Of a DNA stretch of 15,749 nt, positions 1 to 10,300 are shown in pieces. The translations under genes and the position numbers were made by a program. The stretch comes from Irineochytrium annulatum (Eukaryota; Chytridiomycota; Chytridiomycetes; Chytridiales; Chytridiaceae), in assembly GCA_027600665.1 (NCBI GenBank), contig JADGJL010000677.1:1-15749 (forward strand). Direction: 5' to 3'. The notes beneath the pieces are model-generated. The model saw nothing but the letters and a program-made list of their open reading frames with translations. It did not search any database and was not told the DNA's origin. Positions within the stretch are counted from its first letter, which is position 1. Every line of letters begins with the position of its first letter.

Positions 1-74
1 TTTAAACTCCTGAACCGGCCACCACCGAGCCCTCCACTCGACTCGTCGTCGCCAGCGGCTGCAGTCTATAAGAG

Positions 75-868
75 TCAGGTGGCGATGAAGGTGGGGATGC
101 GGGAGACGATGTCGGTGAAGGAGCTGGGGTAGTTCGGGCGAAGGTGGGTCGACAATTGGCTGCAAGAGATAAGCAAGTCAGCCAGGCAACCAAACAGCGC
201 GATACGACGAAGGCGAAGGCAACTCACGCCGCCCTAGGTCCGCCTCTGATTCCGTAATTGAAGACAAACACAATCGCAAAGGCTTCCCCGGCTCCACCTT
301 TCACTGTGCACAGCCTCGGATCCCCCTCCAGCCTCTTGTCCTCTGCCACCTCCAAACCAGTCTTAAAGTCTACCACCGCCAATTCCCCTTTCATTCCCTC
401 ACACCAGCTCTCAACCACGTTCCTATCATTCGCGTCGCCAACAATCAACAGCAGCTTCCCCTTCGCAAAGAGCGGTATCGCGCCCCCTTCCTTCCTGACG
501 GCCGCGACGTGGTCTACACCGGGCAGAGCCAGGCAGTCCTCCGTATCGAACGCGCGGTACACGGGGGAACCGTCCACGAGGAACCCAGGCAGGCTGTAGA
601 CGTCGCAGGGCGGAGTGAGGCGCGACGCCGGGTCCTCTGGCCCGCCCTCGATCCACGGATAGATCGGGCGGGACGCGTCGAGCGCGGTCGGGGCGAAGGT
701 GAAGGTGTGGAGAGCCAGGAGGAGGGAGAAAGCAATGCAGCCTAGCACCGCGAGCTGGCGCGGGGAAAGGAGCGCGGTGGACGCGAAGGTATTGCGGCGC
801 TGGGGCTTCAGGGGGTCGGCGGGGCCGCCGTCTTCCGCGTAAAGCGCGTTCGGGAGGGCGCGGTGCAT
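75..868 (-). CDS. SGNH/PC-esterase-like type II membrane protein, short form
   Basis: Two exons on the minus strand, 868-228 and 159-75, joined over a 68-nt intron (160-227; donor GTGAGT, branch CTGAC, acceptor TTGCAG); 241 aa. A hydrophobic segment at residues 38-57 behind a basic N-terminus predicts a type II signal anchor. The lumenal part matches the layout of a basidiomycete SGNH/PC-esterase-like family as I know it: a Cys-Asp-Val-Tyr...Pro-Gly-Phe-Leu-Val-Asp-Gly block at about 88-100, a block I-like motif Gly-Asp-Ala-Asn-Asp-Arg at 144-149, and Phe-Asn-Tyr-Gly-Ile near 204-208. Related proteins usually carry GDS(V)DR here; the nucleophile serine is alanine, so esterase activity is doubtful. 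It is also shorter than the roughly 350-450 aa usual in the family and stops just after a PSSFTDIVSRIP segment that resembles the family's next block. Function is inferred from distant resemblance only. The true 3' end may lie beyond the window, or the gene may be decaying. Confidence 0.55.
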
Positions 869-1334
869 CAGGTCGTTTGTGCTAAAGCAACTCTGGCAGG
901 GCCAGGCTCCAGCAGATTTACATGCCTACCGCACAGCAAGCCGCGACCGTTCCAGACCTCATGGTAAACTGTTGTATTTTAAAACGATTATCGTAAAATT
1001 ACATAGAGGTACGTAAAAGAAGCGAATTCCAGCAACGCATAATTGGCGGGAACCCGCAAGAGAGAGCCATAAATTTGACCAGAATAGGACCCGAGTGAAA
1101 ATAGTTATAACGAATCGTCGCCACTCATAGGATATATACGAAGGGAAAAAGGGTCGGGGAGAAGCCCAGTTCAGGAATAAGGAGGTATGTGGCACAACGA
1201 GGTTGGGTGCATTTTTTTCTTTTTTTTTTTTCCTTTCAGACTTTGGCCTTGATGAAGTTGGGAAACGACGAAAGTTTCATCTGTTGCAAAAACCCGTTAG
1301 AAAGACGCATCTGATGTGCCCACACGCAAATAAA
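869..1334. other. Intergenic spacer: promoter side of the SGNH-like gene, 3' side of the RGS gene
   Basis: No convincing coding sequence on either strand. Because both flanking genes run on the minus strand, this spacer holds the 5' flank of the SGNH-like gene (start at 868) and the 3' untranslated side of the RGS gene (stop at 1335). A T-rich tract on the plus strand at 1212-1237 is the only marked composition feature; read on the minus strand it is an A-rich run about 100 nt downstream of the RGS stop codon. Short open frames here lack motifs and codon bias. Confidence 0.6.
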
Positions 1335-2133
1335 TCATACCATCATGTACGCATGCTCCAACGCCGGCCGAAATACGTCCGGGTGATAGTTTCTCCTATC
1401 ATATACCTCGGTCGTAACCTTCCTCCTGATCTTCGCAGGTAGGTTCACCTCCTTCTCCGACCCCTCGCTCAGGAACCGCTTCATAATGACGTCGACCTCG
1501 TCCCGCAGCTTCGCCAGCTGCTCCGGGTTTACGCCCGCGGAGTCGTTCGACAGCGTCGGGAGGCTGTGATCTGATGCGCCACCATGCGCATTCCCGTGAC
1601 CCCCACCAAGGCTCAGCGCCTCCAACGAGTGTCCCAACGCCGAGACGGTGGTGCTGTGCGGCAGGGCCGTGACGGACTGGGAGTGATCTCCTGCCGTTGA
1701 TGCATTGAGGTTCGACGCGGACTCGCTGGCGGCGTGGGAGGTGAGGAGGGCGTCGATGGAGGTGATGGAGCCGTTGTGCTCTGCCATGATGTTGGTCAGA
1801 AGCCGGTTGGAGCAGGCGTGCGCGAGGCCGGGGAAGGCTGTCGCGGCGTGCTGGCGGTATCGAATGACGGCCTCCCAGAACTCGATGTTCTCCTCCGAGT
1901 GTTCCTGTTAAGCATAATCGGTGAGTGTTTGCAGGGCCGCGAGCGAGGAATGACAACCCGACACTCTGATCGCGATGGTGACAGGCGCTGCCAGAGCATG
2001 AAATGCGAACCCGATCATCTCATACCTTCGTCAGGAACCTTCTGAACTCGTCCATGGTGAACGGCGCCTTGCTCTCGTTGTTCAGGATCTGGGCCAGCGT
2101 GACCTTGCTGCTATGCGGGAGATTCGGGGACAT
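1335..2133 (-). CDS. Small RGS-domain protein with a disordered insert
   Basis: Two exons, 2133-2026 and 1904-1335, joined in phase 0 over a 121-nt intron (1905-2025; donor GTATGA, acceptor AACAG); 225 aa. The start ATG at 2133 gives an N-terminus MSPNLPHSS that runs straight into the domain. Residues 11-75 fit the first part of an RGS fold: TLAQIL, then FTMDEFRRFLTKEHSEENIE and FWEAVIRYR, the classic acidic SEENIxFW signature. Residues 166-225 fit the last helices: EVDVIMKRFL, then KEVNLPAKIRRKV, HPDVFRPALEHAY. Between them, about residues 80-162 are Ser/Gly/His/Ala-rich and probably unstructured. RGS proteins stimulate GTP hydrolysis by G-alpha subunits and so damp heterotrimeric G-protein signalling. 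Whether this one has GAP activity is unknown. It has no membrane segment and no DEP domain, so it is not the long Sst2/FlbA type. The exon join is supported by continuous domain sequence. Confidence 0.88.
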
Positions 2134-2999
2134 GGTCGACGATGCTGTTCTGCGCTAACGGTCGGGCCGGGGTCGGCGGGATGGTTCGTGCGTGGCCGGT
2201 GCCCGTCCTCTCGTCCGGGGCTCCTCGTCCTGGCGTCGTTGCGTTCGTGGCGCTGGTCGCTCCTTCGTTGGTCCAAGAGGATCGATATGGAGTGGTCTCA
2301 GTGAACCCAATTATAGCGTACCACCGTAAATCCCTATATGAGATACATGAAGGTTGCGGACTGCCTGCTCCGGAAATAGATTAAGCTGTGGCAGGGGTGG
2401 ATAAGCTAAAATAAAAGGGACTGTTTACCACTTGGGTTATATCTACCATTTCTGAACACTCGTTTTTTATGCTCCTTACATGCAGCCGCTTGCAACTACT
2501 GTAGTTTCTACAATGACTCTTCTGCTCGTGGTGAATGCACGGTCCACATGCTTAGGTTGGGTCCTGACATGCATGCGCTATAAACAAAAACCACATGATT
2601 CCATTTCCTGTAATCGCAGGGAAGTGCCTCGAAGAACATCGAACTCGTCTTAATAAAGTAAATTTTTTATATTATGTTTATTCGCATATCAGTATTGAGG
2701 TGGCAGACGAAAGATGCTCACGTCCCACCCACATCCACCACTGATGGGCGGAGCTCCAATTCTTGCACCCATCTATGAATGATCGTCAAACTCATTCTTC
2801 CAAGCCACCTTTGCCAGCAGAAAATGACATTGCGTTGTTAAGTTTTTTTCCTGCAAGGTATGCTACTATTTGACTGAATTGCTAATCTTAGAAAAGTGAA
2901 GAAAGTGCTGGAAGAGAAAAGAACAAAGGATACAGAGAACAATGCAAGTGCACGTGACGGAAAAGTGCACCAAAAAACTGGAAGTCGTGACTCCCCGCT
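2134..2999. other. Intergenic region, AT-rich in part
   Basis: About 866 bases lie between the start of the RGS gene and the stop of the FAS1 gene, both on the minus strand. The left part is the RGS promoter; the right part should hold the FAS1 3' UTR. The stretch around 2640-2700 is strongly AT-rich and contains an AATAAA string on the plus strand at about 2653, with no plus-strand gene to serve. Open frames at 2113-2384 show no motif and cover the RGS 5' flank. I see no RNA gene or mobile element. Confidence 0.55.
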
Positions 3000-4619
3000 T
3001 TAATTCCCCCCATGCCTCTTCTCCGCGTCCTCCTCCTTCTTTGCTGGTCTCACGATGAAGAACCAAACCGAGAACACCAGCGCACCTGTGATCGCGACCG
3101 TTAGAACGATGGGCCACCCTATCGTTAAACAAGTCGTAAGCATGATGACTCCAAATTAACAAATTCTACTCACAGACGATCTTGTTTGGATCACCCGGGA
3201 ACACCGATCCCCCGGCTGCTAGCATGCCCACCCCCGCGCCGGCGGCCGTGTCGTTCGCGGTCACACCGCCAGTCGCGTCCATCGCGCCGTCCCCTCCGGA
3301 GGCGCCGAGCGGCGCTGAGAGTGGCCCCGCGGAGGTGACGCCGGCTGTCGGGCTCGCGGCCGCAGCGGCGCCGGTGACGGTGGGCGTGACTGCGGTACCG
3401 TCCGGGAGGAAGCCGATGAAATTGGCGAGGAAAAAGGAGCTGTTTATGAAGGACATTTCGGGAATCAGGACCTTCGAGTAGACACAATCAGCTTCATTTT
3501 TGTTAAGCGCGTGTTGGGCTTACATTATCAGTGACATGCGCGATCCCGCCCAGCATGATCACATCCAGCTGCGACAGCGCGGCGTTGCCACCGGGACTCG
3601 CCATCGTGTACTGCATGGCCGGGGTGGACGTGACGTTTGGCCTGAACCCCGGGTACGCGGACTGCAGCGACGCGTTGCCGATGAACGATAGCATGTCGGA
3701 TGTGAAGAAGCCGGCGACCATGTTGCAAAGCAAAATCTGGGTCATGAGCGTCGTCGTCACGTTGACGCCCATCGCCGCCATCTTGGCGTCGAAGGAGGTC
3801 ATGGCCGCATTCGTCGGGAGGAGGTATGTCATTTGGCCGAGTGTGCCGGCCTTGATGTAGCGCATAATGCCGGTTGACGTGAGGGCTGATATCCAGGATG
3901 TGGCGCCCAGGTTAGTGGCGGCGGCAGGGACGCTGGGCGGGGGTGTGAGGAGCTTGTCGATAATGTGGAGGACGCCGTTGGAGGCCTAGTGAAAGAGCGT
4001 CAGAATAAGCTCGTGGTGTCTATCAACAAAACACGTACAATAAAAGTCGCGACAACGTTAGCCACCTCCCGCATCCCGCTCATGATCGTCATCCCCGGCG
4101 TGACGCCGGCACCAGCCGTGATATCCACCCTGATCGACGCAGGGAACTTTTGTGGCGACAACGGGTCCACGAAGGTCGTGTTCAGGAAGGTCCGGCTCAT
4201 GATCGACCGGTTCGGGTCGAACATCATCGGGCTGACAAGGTGATACGGGACGATGGCGAGGGCTCCGTTGCCCGCGGCAAGGAAGGCCGCGTCCATTGGC
4301 GCGAGGACGGTGACGGGGCCAAAGGAGCCGATGACGGATTGGGATGAAGGGGCCTGGAGATGATAGCGACCAACAGTCAGCGTGATAGGGAAGCATGGAG
4401 AGGATGCTTACGGCATTGAGTTGGTTGGCGAAGGTCGCGACGGTGAAGCCGTTCGCGTTGGCGAAGGAGAACTGCGAAGGATGAAGGGAGGCCCAGCGGC
4501 TCAGTATGTCCACAGACCGCGTCGGCATATCAGCATACCTGGGTGAGGAGGTCGTTGAGGGACACGGCGAGGCCTATAGGCGCCAGGCTCAGAACGAGGA
4601 AGGCCCCGAGGACGTGCAT
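3000..4619 (-). CDS. Secreted fasciclin (FAS1) protein with C-terminal membrane anchor
   Basis: Six exons on the minus strand: 4619-4539, 4471-4412, 4353-4039, 3985-3524, 3471-3174, 3118-3000; introns of 67, 58, 53, 52 and 55 nt, all GT-AG; 444 aa. Residues 1-19 (MHVLGAFLVLSLAPIGLAV) form a signal peptide. FAS1 module 1 spans about 20-165, with an H1-like VTVLAPMDAAF (61-71) and an H2-like SNGVLHIID (154-162). Module 2 spans about 180-310, with MTYLLPTNAAM (204-214) and GGIAHVTDNVLIP near the end. A Gly/Ala/Thr/Pro-rich linker follows, then one membrane segment at about 408-428 and a short charged tail (KKEEDAEKRHGGN), which implies a type I topology rather than a GPI anchor. Several Asn-X-Ser/Thr sequons are present in the ectodomain. 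FAS1 proteins act in cell adhesion and cell-wall or surface contacts; the ligand here is unknown. The splice joins at exons 3-4 and 5-6 are each confirmed by an unbroken motif or membrane helix. Confidence 0.9.
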
Positions 4620-5485
4620 CGCCGATGCCGGAGTGCAGGGTTGGGACGAGGACGGTAGGTAGAAATGCAAGATCAAGGACTTCGGTGCAGAGCCCTTGCA
4701 CCACATTAATTCCCAAAAAGGAAATTTTCAGTCCTTTCATCCCCCCCTTCTACAGCCCCCGATGACGGGCGGCGCCGTCGGCCGTCGGGAAGACGGCGTC
4801 GCGCTCCTGATGCCGGAGGTCATCACAACCACTCGTTGAAGATCTCACTTTTCAGGATCGACCAAGTTCTCCAGAGCGTCGCTCGACCTCGTTTGGGACA
4901 GGCGTCGACACGGCATCGATATGGGTCCGACGCGTCAACCGTCGGCGAGATGTCTGAGCGTTTAACTGAAGCCGAGGGGTCACGTAGCGTCGGATCGCGG
5001 TGCGTACCCGTTGCGAAAGCTTAGATGGACTCTCATATGTACTGGTCATTAAGCACAGATGGACTCTCATCTGTACTGGTCATTTTATCTTACGTTTTGG
5101 ACGGCTACGTTGTAACCGCGCTGTATGCTCTCCACGGCTTCAACCTCGATGCGGATCGCCGCATTGTAACCATTGCCATGACCTTCGCGTTCTTGAGAAT
5201 AATCATTACATAAAGAACCTTTTTTTAAAGCAGGGCCATACAAACTTACGCGGCCCACCCATTCACCTCCGCATCGATGACGGCGGCGCTATGTACCCCG
5301 GCCGCCGTGGGACATGGAAACCACCGCATTGCCTTTCTACTCCATCAGTGATACGATGAGTGTGATGCGCGTCTCGCGCGCGCTTGAGATATATCGCAAT
5401 CTTCGCTGCCGTCGCGGAGGTGCCCCCGAGCAGTGGTATCGCGCCGCAAATGTGCTGGGAGACCTCTTAACAACATCAAATCCTG
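4620..5485. promoter_or_regulatory. Divergent intergenic region between the FAS1 and F-box/XPA-like genes
   Basis: This 866-base spacer separates two genes that point away from each other, so it should contain both promoters. It contains a 28-bp direct repeat (listed separately), a GC-rich imperfect hairpin (7-bp arms at 4773-4779 and 4792-4798 around a 12-nt loop) and a run of seven T at about 5220-5226. I find no convincing coding exon: the open frame at 5314-5811 on the plus strand overlaps the F-box gene in another frame and has no motif. The promoter assignment rests on gene orientation only. Confidence 0.5.
5023..5084. repeat. Two 28-bp direct repeats with a 34-bp period
   Basis: The sequence AGATGGACTCTCATNTGTAC followed by TGGTCATT occurs at 5023-5050 and again at 5057-5084. 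The copies differ at a single base (A at 5037, C at 5071) and are separated by a 6-nt spacer. They lie in the FAS1/F-box divergent spacer. Paired sites of this size could be regulatory, or a recent slippage duplication; the sequence alone does not decide. Confidence 0.85.
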
Positions 5486-6606
5486 ATGCAGTCCCCCACC
5501 CGCGCCAAGAGGCCCGCACTGCCCACGCCGACGGCGACGCCGTCGCGTCCGCAGCCCGCCCGTCAGTTCTCCACGTACGCCCTCAAGCCCCCTGCCGAGA
5601 TTTGGTCGCAGATCCTGGGCCACTTCCGAGCCAGACCCGCGACGGTTCTTTCTGTCGCGCTCACATGCAAGAATCTGCATTTGAAGGCCGACATCGCCTG
5701 TCGCCTTCGCATGAAGCACGATTTCGGGACGAAGCCAAAGAAGGTCAAGGCGAACGATTCATGGGTCAAGACCTGGGGCTCGAGGCGGTTCAAGATGTGC
5801 AGCGGCTGTGATAAGAAGCTGGGCGCCTCGGCGACGGTGCAAACGAAGGGGAGAAAGTCGCGGGGCGCGAGACGGGTGGAGTCTTGGAAGGATATGCCGT
5901 CGCGGGAGGATGTGGACAGCGATGTTCAGGAGGAGGAAGAGGATGTTGACCCGGCGTTGGCGACGATGGAGGTGGTGGAGACGACGGAGGCGATACCTGC
6001 GCACAACAAGCTGTCAGACATGCCAGGTGCTCTGACGCAGTGCGAGTCGCCCTTCCACACGAGGATGAAGACGGCGATCGGTGCGTTGGGTGGTGCCACC
6101 GACGCGAAGAACACGAGGAACACGACGACGGCTCGCGTCGACTCCGCGATAGGCGGCGATGCCGTATATGATGAGACCCTGCATATCCCGGCGCCGTCCG
6201 CCAAATTACCCGCGTGCCGACCGAAGCCCGTGAAAATTGGACGGCACGCCGCTTCTGCTCCCCATGCGCGAAGCTCCGCTCGATTGCGACCCGCTTCCGC
6301 GACGACAGAGGGATGTTGGCCAACTATCGCCTCCAGCAGCAAGCGGCCGCCAAGGTCACCATAGCGGGCAAGACGAGAAGGAGCAAGGACGCTGACGCGC
6401 CCAGACCGCCGTACCTCGTCAAGACGCACGCGATGAACTTCTATGGGCTCAAGTCGGAAGACCTTGAGGGGCGGGAGTTCGCGGTGAAGAAGAACCCGCA
6501 CTATTGGCGCGCGGCTCCCATGAGGCTTTACTTCCTCGAGGATATTCAGAGGATCGCAATGGAGAGACATGGGGAGGCTTTGAAGAAGGCGCTGAAGGAG
6601 CTCTAG
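5486..6606 (+). CDS. F-box protein with paired CxxC motifs and XPA-C-like C-terminus
   Basis: Two exons, most likely 5486-6080 and 6176-6606 (intron 6081-6175, donor GTGCGT); 341 aa. The reading frame must change between about 6020 and 6175, since the first frame loses sense and the second has stops at 6169 and 6172; the exact splice sites are the least certain part. Residues 32-70 look like an F-box (LKPPAEIWSQILGHF...VLSVALTCKNLH), the module that binds Skp1 in SCF ubiquitin ligases. C105-SG-C108 and C226-SP-C229 could together form one split four-cysteine zinc site, with an acidic low-complexity stretch at about 147-170 between. Residues about 278-332 (KTHAMNFYGLKSEDLEG, KKNPHYW, MRLYFLEDI) resemble the DNA-binding C-terminal part of XPA, which has the order T-x-A-KxxY-LxxxDL, KKNPH, MKLYL. 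A DNA- or nucleic-acid-linked substrate adaptor is an inference. It is not XPA itself: it lacks the compact XPA zinc-finger spacing. Confidence 0.72.
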
Positions 6607-7335
6607 TCGCTAGATAGAGCTTTTTGGGAGAAGGTATGCTGTCGATAGTCTTCAGTCAACCGCCGATTCAACTGACTCACGGACATGGAATAGGTGTGCC
6701 GTAAACTTAGTATAGGTGGTTGCCGTAGGGGATGGAGAGCTGGTGATGCGCTGTTTGGTACATACGAGTTGCCGTGGGGTGTAGATGAATTTTCTTCCAG
6801 CAGATTGTGAACTGCAGAATGATATCTAAATGAGTAACGAGAATAACCGCTGTGTAGTTTGCATCCCATCTCCTACGCGATCTGGACATTATTATAACTG
6901 AAGCGCAAAGACAACTTATCACGCCGCTGAAATAGAATGTAGGTCATTCTGCGATGCTACGATTTCTGCACCAGCATGAAAATGGAGTGCCATAGATCTG
7001 AAAGGTTGGGACTGCACACAATCACCCAGGATGCATCGCAGAGCCCCGCGGGACATGCGGGCATGAGGGGTGACCGGCGTGCAAATCGGCATGCGTATCG
7101 AACGTTCCATCGCCGCATTCTACGCGCTCGAGCAGGTTATCCCAATCACGCTGCTTTCCCAATCCCGCTACGGCTGGCCGAGCACAGACCATCAAACAGA
7201 CCGACAGGCCGAAGCTCATAATCCTCACATCAAGACTGGCGTCCTTGCTGCTAACTCTATTCAACTCTCGTTGATCGCGCGACCTCGAGCTCGCGTCTCT
7301 CGTATACCACCGTTGAGCATTCAAGGAGACTCGCG
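6607..7335. other. Intergenic region upstream of the CH-coiled-coil gene
   Basis: About 730 bases between two plus-strand genes. It holds the 3' UTR of the F-box/XPA-like gene and the promoter and 5' UTR of the CH-coiled-coil gene. A plus-strand frame open from about 7070 runs into the CH1 exon, but its translation before 7473 has no domain signal, crosses intron 1 and lacks the clean ATG and splice donor seen at 7336-7408. I see no other feature. Confidence 0.5.
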
Positions 7336-10300
7336 ATGTCGTCCTCGCAGCAGCTCGGGGGTAAAACCTCGGAGGCCAACGCCAAGTTCAACTTCACGGA
7401 CTCGAAAGGTGCGCGTACATGGCTGCTTTCTTGTTGTCGCGTCGTCGACTGGGCCACTGAATTTCCGTCCAGCTACCCACTACTGGTCCGAGACCGAAAC
7501 GGCCGCTTATGTGAACTGGATCAACACCCAGCTCGCCTCGGACGCGGACCTCGCCACCGTCCTACCGCTGAAGCAGGCTTCGGCGCTCTTCGACGCGTGC
7601 CGCGACGGTCTCCTCCTGTCCAAGCTGATCAACAACTCGGTTCCAAACACCATCCAGGAGAAGAACCTGCACAAGAGGGTAAAGAACCCGATTCACGCGT
7701 CGGAAAACCTGCAAAAGGCGCTGGCCGGTGCCACGCAAATTGGGTGCCAAGTGCATAACATCGGCGCGGAGGATTTGAAGCAGGGGACGCCGCATCTTTG
7801 CTTGGGGCTTGTGTGGCAGGTTATCAAGGTGAGTTGGTGACGAAGCAACCATAAATGCCGCCCGAAGTGTCAGACGACATCTCGCGTCATTGTTCATTTA
7901 TTATTTTCTTCCTACGACCACGTCCTAACTCTTCTTCGAATCCAACAGATTGGTCTCCTGCAATCCCTCGGCCCGGCCGCTGGCGAGCACGGCAGCGCTC
8001 AGGAGCGCGGCCAGAACTCGAACGAGAAGGCCCTCCTTAACTGGCTTAACAGCGCCTTGGAGGCCGCCGGCTGCCCTCAGCGTGCCAACAACTTCGGCTC
8101 GGATCTCTCCGACTCTATCTGCCTCGCTTACCTCGTCTCCTACGTCGACGGTTCGCCTCAGGCCGATCACGATGCCGCCGCCCGCCAGGTCCGCTCCGAG
8201 AGCGACCTCGAGCGCCGCGCCGAGCTCGTCCTCGTGGCTGCCGAACGCATCGGGTGCAGGCAGTTCGCGTCCGCGAGGGACATCGTTGCGGGCAACAAGA
8301 ACCTCAACCTCGCGTTCGTGGCTGTGCTGTACAATGCGAAGAACGACCGGGACCGCAGGAACCTCCGAGACAGGGATGCAGAGAAGGCCAAGGATGGTGT
8401 TGAGGCGCAGATGAAAAAGCTGCAGAACGAGCTGAACGAGCTAAGGAGCCAGCAGGCCAAGCTGCAGCAGGAGAACCAGAGCCTTCGGTCGCTGCAGCAG
8501 AAGAGCGAGCAGGACGCCGAGGAGGCCCGTCGTCAGCGCGACTCGTCAAAGAAAGAGGTGCAGTCGAACTCGAAGGCCCTTGAGGAGCAGATCAACGAGC
8601 TCAAGACCGACATAGCTGCCGCTCGTCAGCAGGTGAGTTTTTGCTTGATCGTGATCTTGATGGCACACAAACTAATTTGCCGTCTACCTTTGTCATCAGG
8701 TACGTTCGCTCGAGGGTGCCAACGAGAAGCTCCGCGACCAGTTCGGCACCATCGAGCGCGAGCTGCAGTCGTCGCGCCAGCGCGAGGCGGACCTCCAGCG
8801 CCGCGCTAAGAGCATCGACGAGGACAGTATTTCCCTCCAGGCGGACCTCAACGCCTCTCGCGAGCTCGTGCGGTCCCTCGAGGCTAAGAACGCCGAGCTT
8901 CGTGACGCCTCGAGCGGCCTGCAACGCTCGACGACCAACCACGCCAAGCAGCTCGCAAGCCTCCAAGACCGCCTTCGCCAGACAGAGGAGCAGTCGACTA
9001 ACGCTCAAAACGCCTTGAGGGAGCAGAACTCGCAACTCTCGGCAGAGCTCGCATCGATCCGCGGCCAGGCGAAGAACCAGGACGCCAACGCGAAGTCGCT
9101 CTCGGATCGTCTCGCCGCCTCCGAACGTGACAACGCGTCGCTCCGGGCGGATGCAGAGGACAGAGAACGCCGGGCTCGTCAGCAGGACGAGAACCAGCGC
9201 GCGGTCCAGGCCGACCTCAACGCCGCGCGTGATCTGGCTAGGAACTTGGAGTCGAGGAACGCTGAGCTCCGCGGTCAGATCAAGGCTGTAGAGGATGATA
9301 AGGACTCGAGCGCTAGGTCCGCGGGATCGCTTCAGGACCGACTCCGCCAGCTCGAGGCTCAGATTCAGTCTCTCCGCAACGAACTCGCCGCCGCCCAACA
9401 AGTATGCTTCTAGTACAAATATGCTTGTTGAGTTGAAATTTAAAGCCTTTATAAGGTCTCTGCCGACTTCGAGTCATCGAACTCCACCCTCCGCGAGCAG
9501 GTCAAGAGCCTGAACGGCAAGCTCGACCAGTCAGACCGCAAAGCGCGCGACGCTGACCAGAAGGCCCGCTCCCTGGACGACCGCGTCCGCAAGGCCGAGC
9601 AGGAACGCAACTCGGCTCAGGATGAGCTCCGTCAGGCCGAGTCCCAGGCCCAGTCTCTCCGTGAGCAACTGAACCAGCTCGAGCAGACGCAGAACGACCT
9701 CCGCAACCGTGCAGCTAACGCCAACCAGGACGTCGCCGAGCAGATCCTCGCACTCCAGGAGGAGCTGGCTAAGCTGCGATCTGCTAAGGACGCCGAGCTC
9801 TCCCGTATTCAAGCCAAGCTCATCGGCAAGGAGCGTGACCTTGTTGCCGCCACGAACGACTTGACCGAGGCTCGCGACGCCAACCGCGACCTCGTCCGCC
9901 AACAGCAGGAGAACGACGCCCAGCGCGATGCGGAGGCCGAGCGGCTCCGCGGCGAGCAGGCAGCTGCCGACCAGGCCCGTCGCCAGGCCCAGGAGCAGCT
10001 CCGAAATGCAGAGGACCAGAAGAAGCAGGCCGATGCCCGTGCTCAGGCCGCGGAGGCGGACCGCCAGAACCTTAAGAACGCCGCTACCCAGGCAAAAGAG
10101 GAGGCGTCGAAGGCCCGCGTTCAACGCGAGACCGACCTCGCTGCCGCCGACGCCAGGACTGTCGCCGCCCAAGCCGAGCTCGAGGCTGCGCAGGCCAACC
10201 TCCGTTCGCTTGAGTCCAAGAACGCCGAGCTCCGCAACGCCGCCAGTGACAACCAGGCGTCCCGCGACAACCAGGCCAAGCAGATTGCGCGACTCCAAGA

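Noticed and set aside
1212..1237. T-rich tract as the poly(A) trace of a retroelement
   Set aside because: No reverse-transcriptase coding remnant or target-site duplication is visible beside it; simple low complexity explains it.
3182..3481. Plus-strand Ala/Pro-rich frame
   Set aside because: Antisense of the low-complexity linker of the FAS1 protein.
4058..4528. A 156-aa minus-strand frame across FAS1 exons 2-3
   Set aside because: It reads through introns in a different frame; the spliced frame restores the FAS1 H1 and H2 motifs.
4773..4798. GC-rich hairpin as a terminator or RNA element
   Set aside because: A 7-bp stem in GC-rich eukaryotic DNA is expected by chance and has no T-run; no RNA family is suggested.
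5314..5811. A 165-aa plus-strand open frame overlapping the start of the F-box/XPA-like gene
   Set aside because: No motif, and the overlapping frame from 5486 carries the F-box and zinc motifs.
7070..7472. In-frame upstream extension of the CH1 exon
   Set aside because: It would read through intron 1; the ATG at 7336 with donor at 7409 and acceptor at 7471-7472 gives a clean join and the extension has no domain signal.
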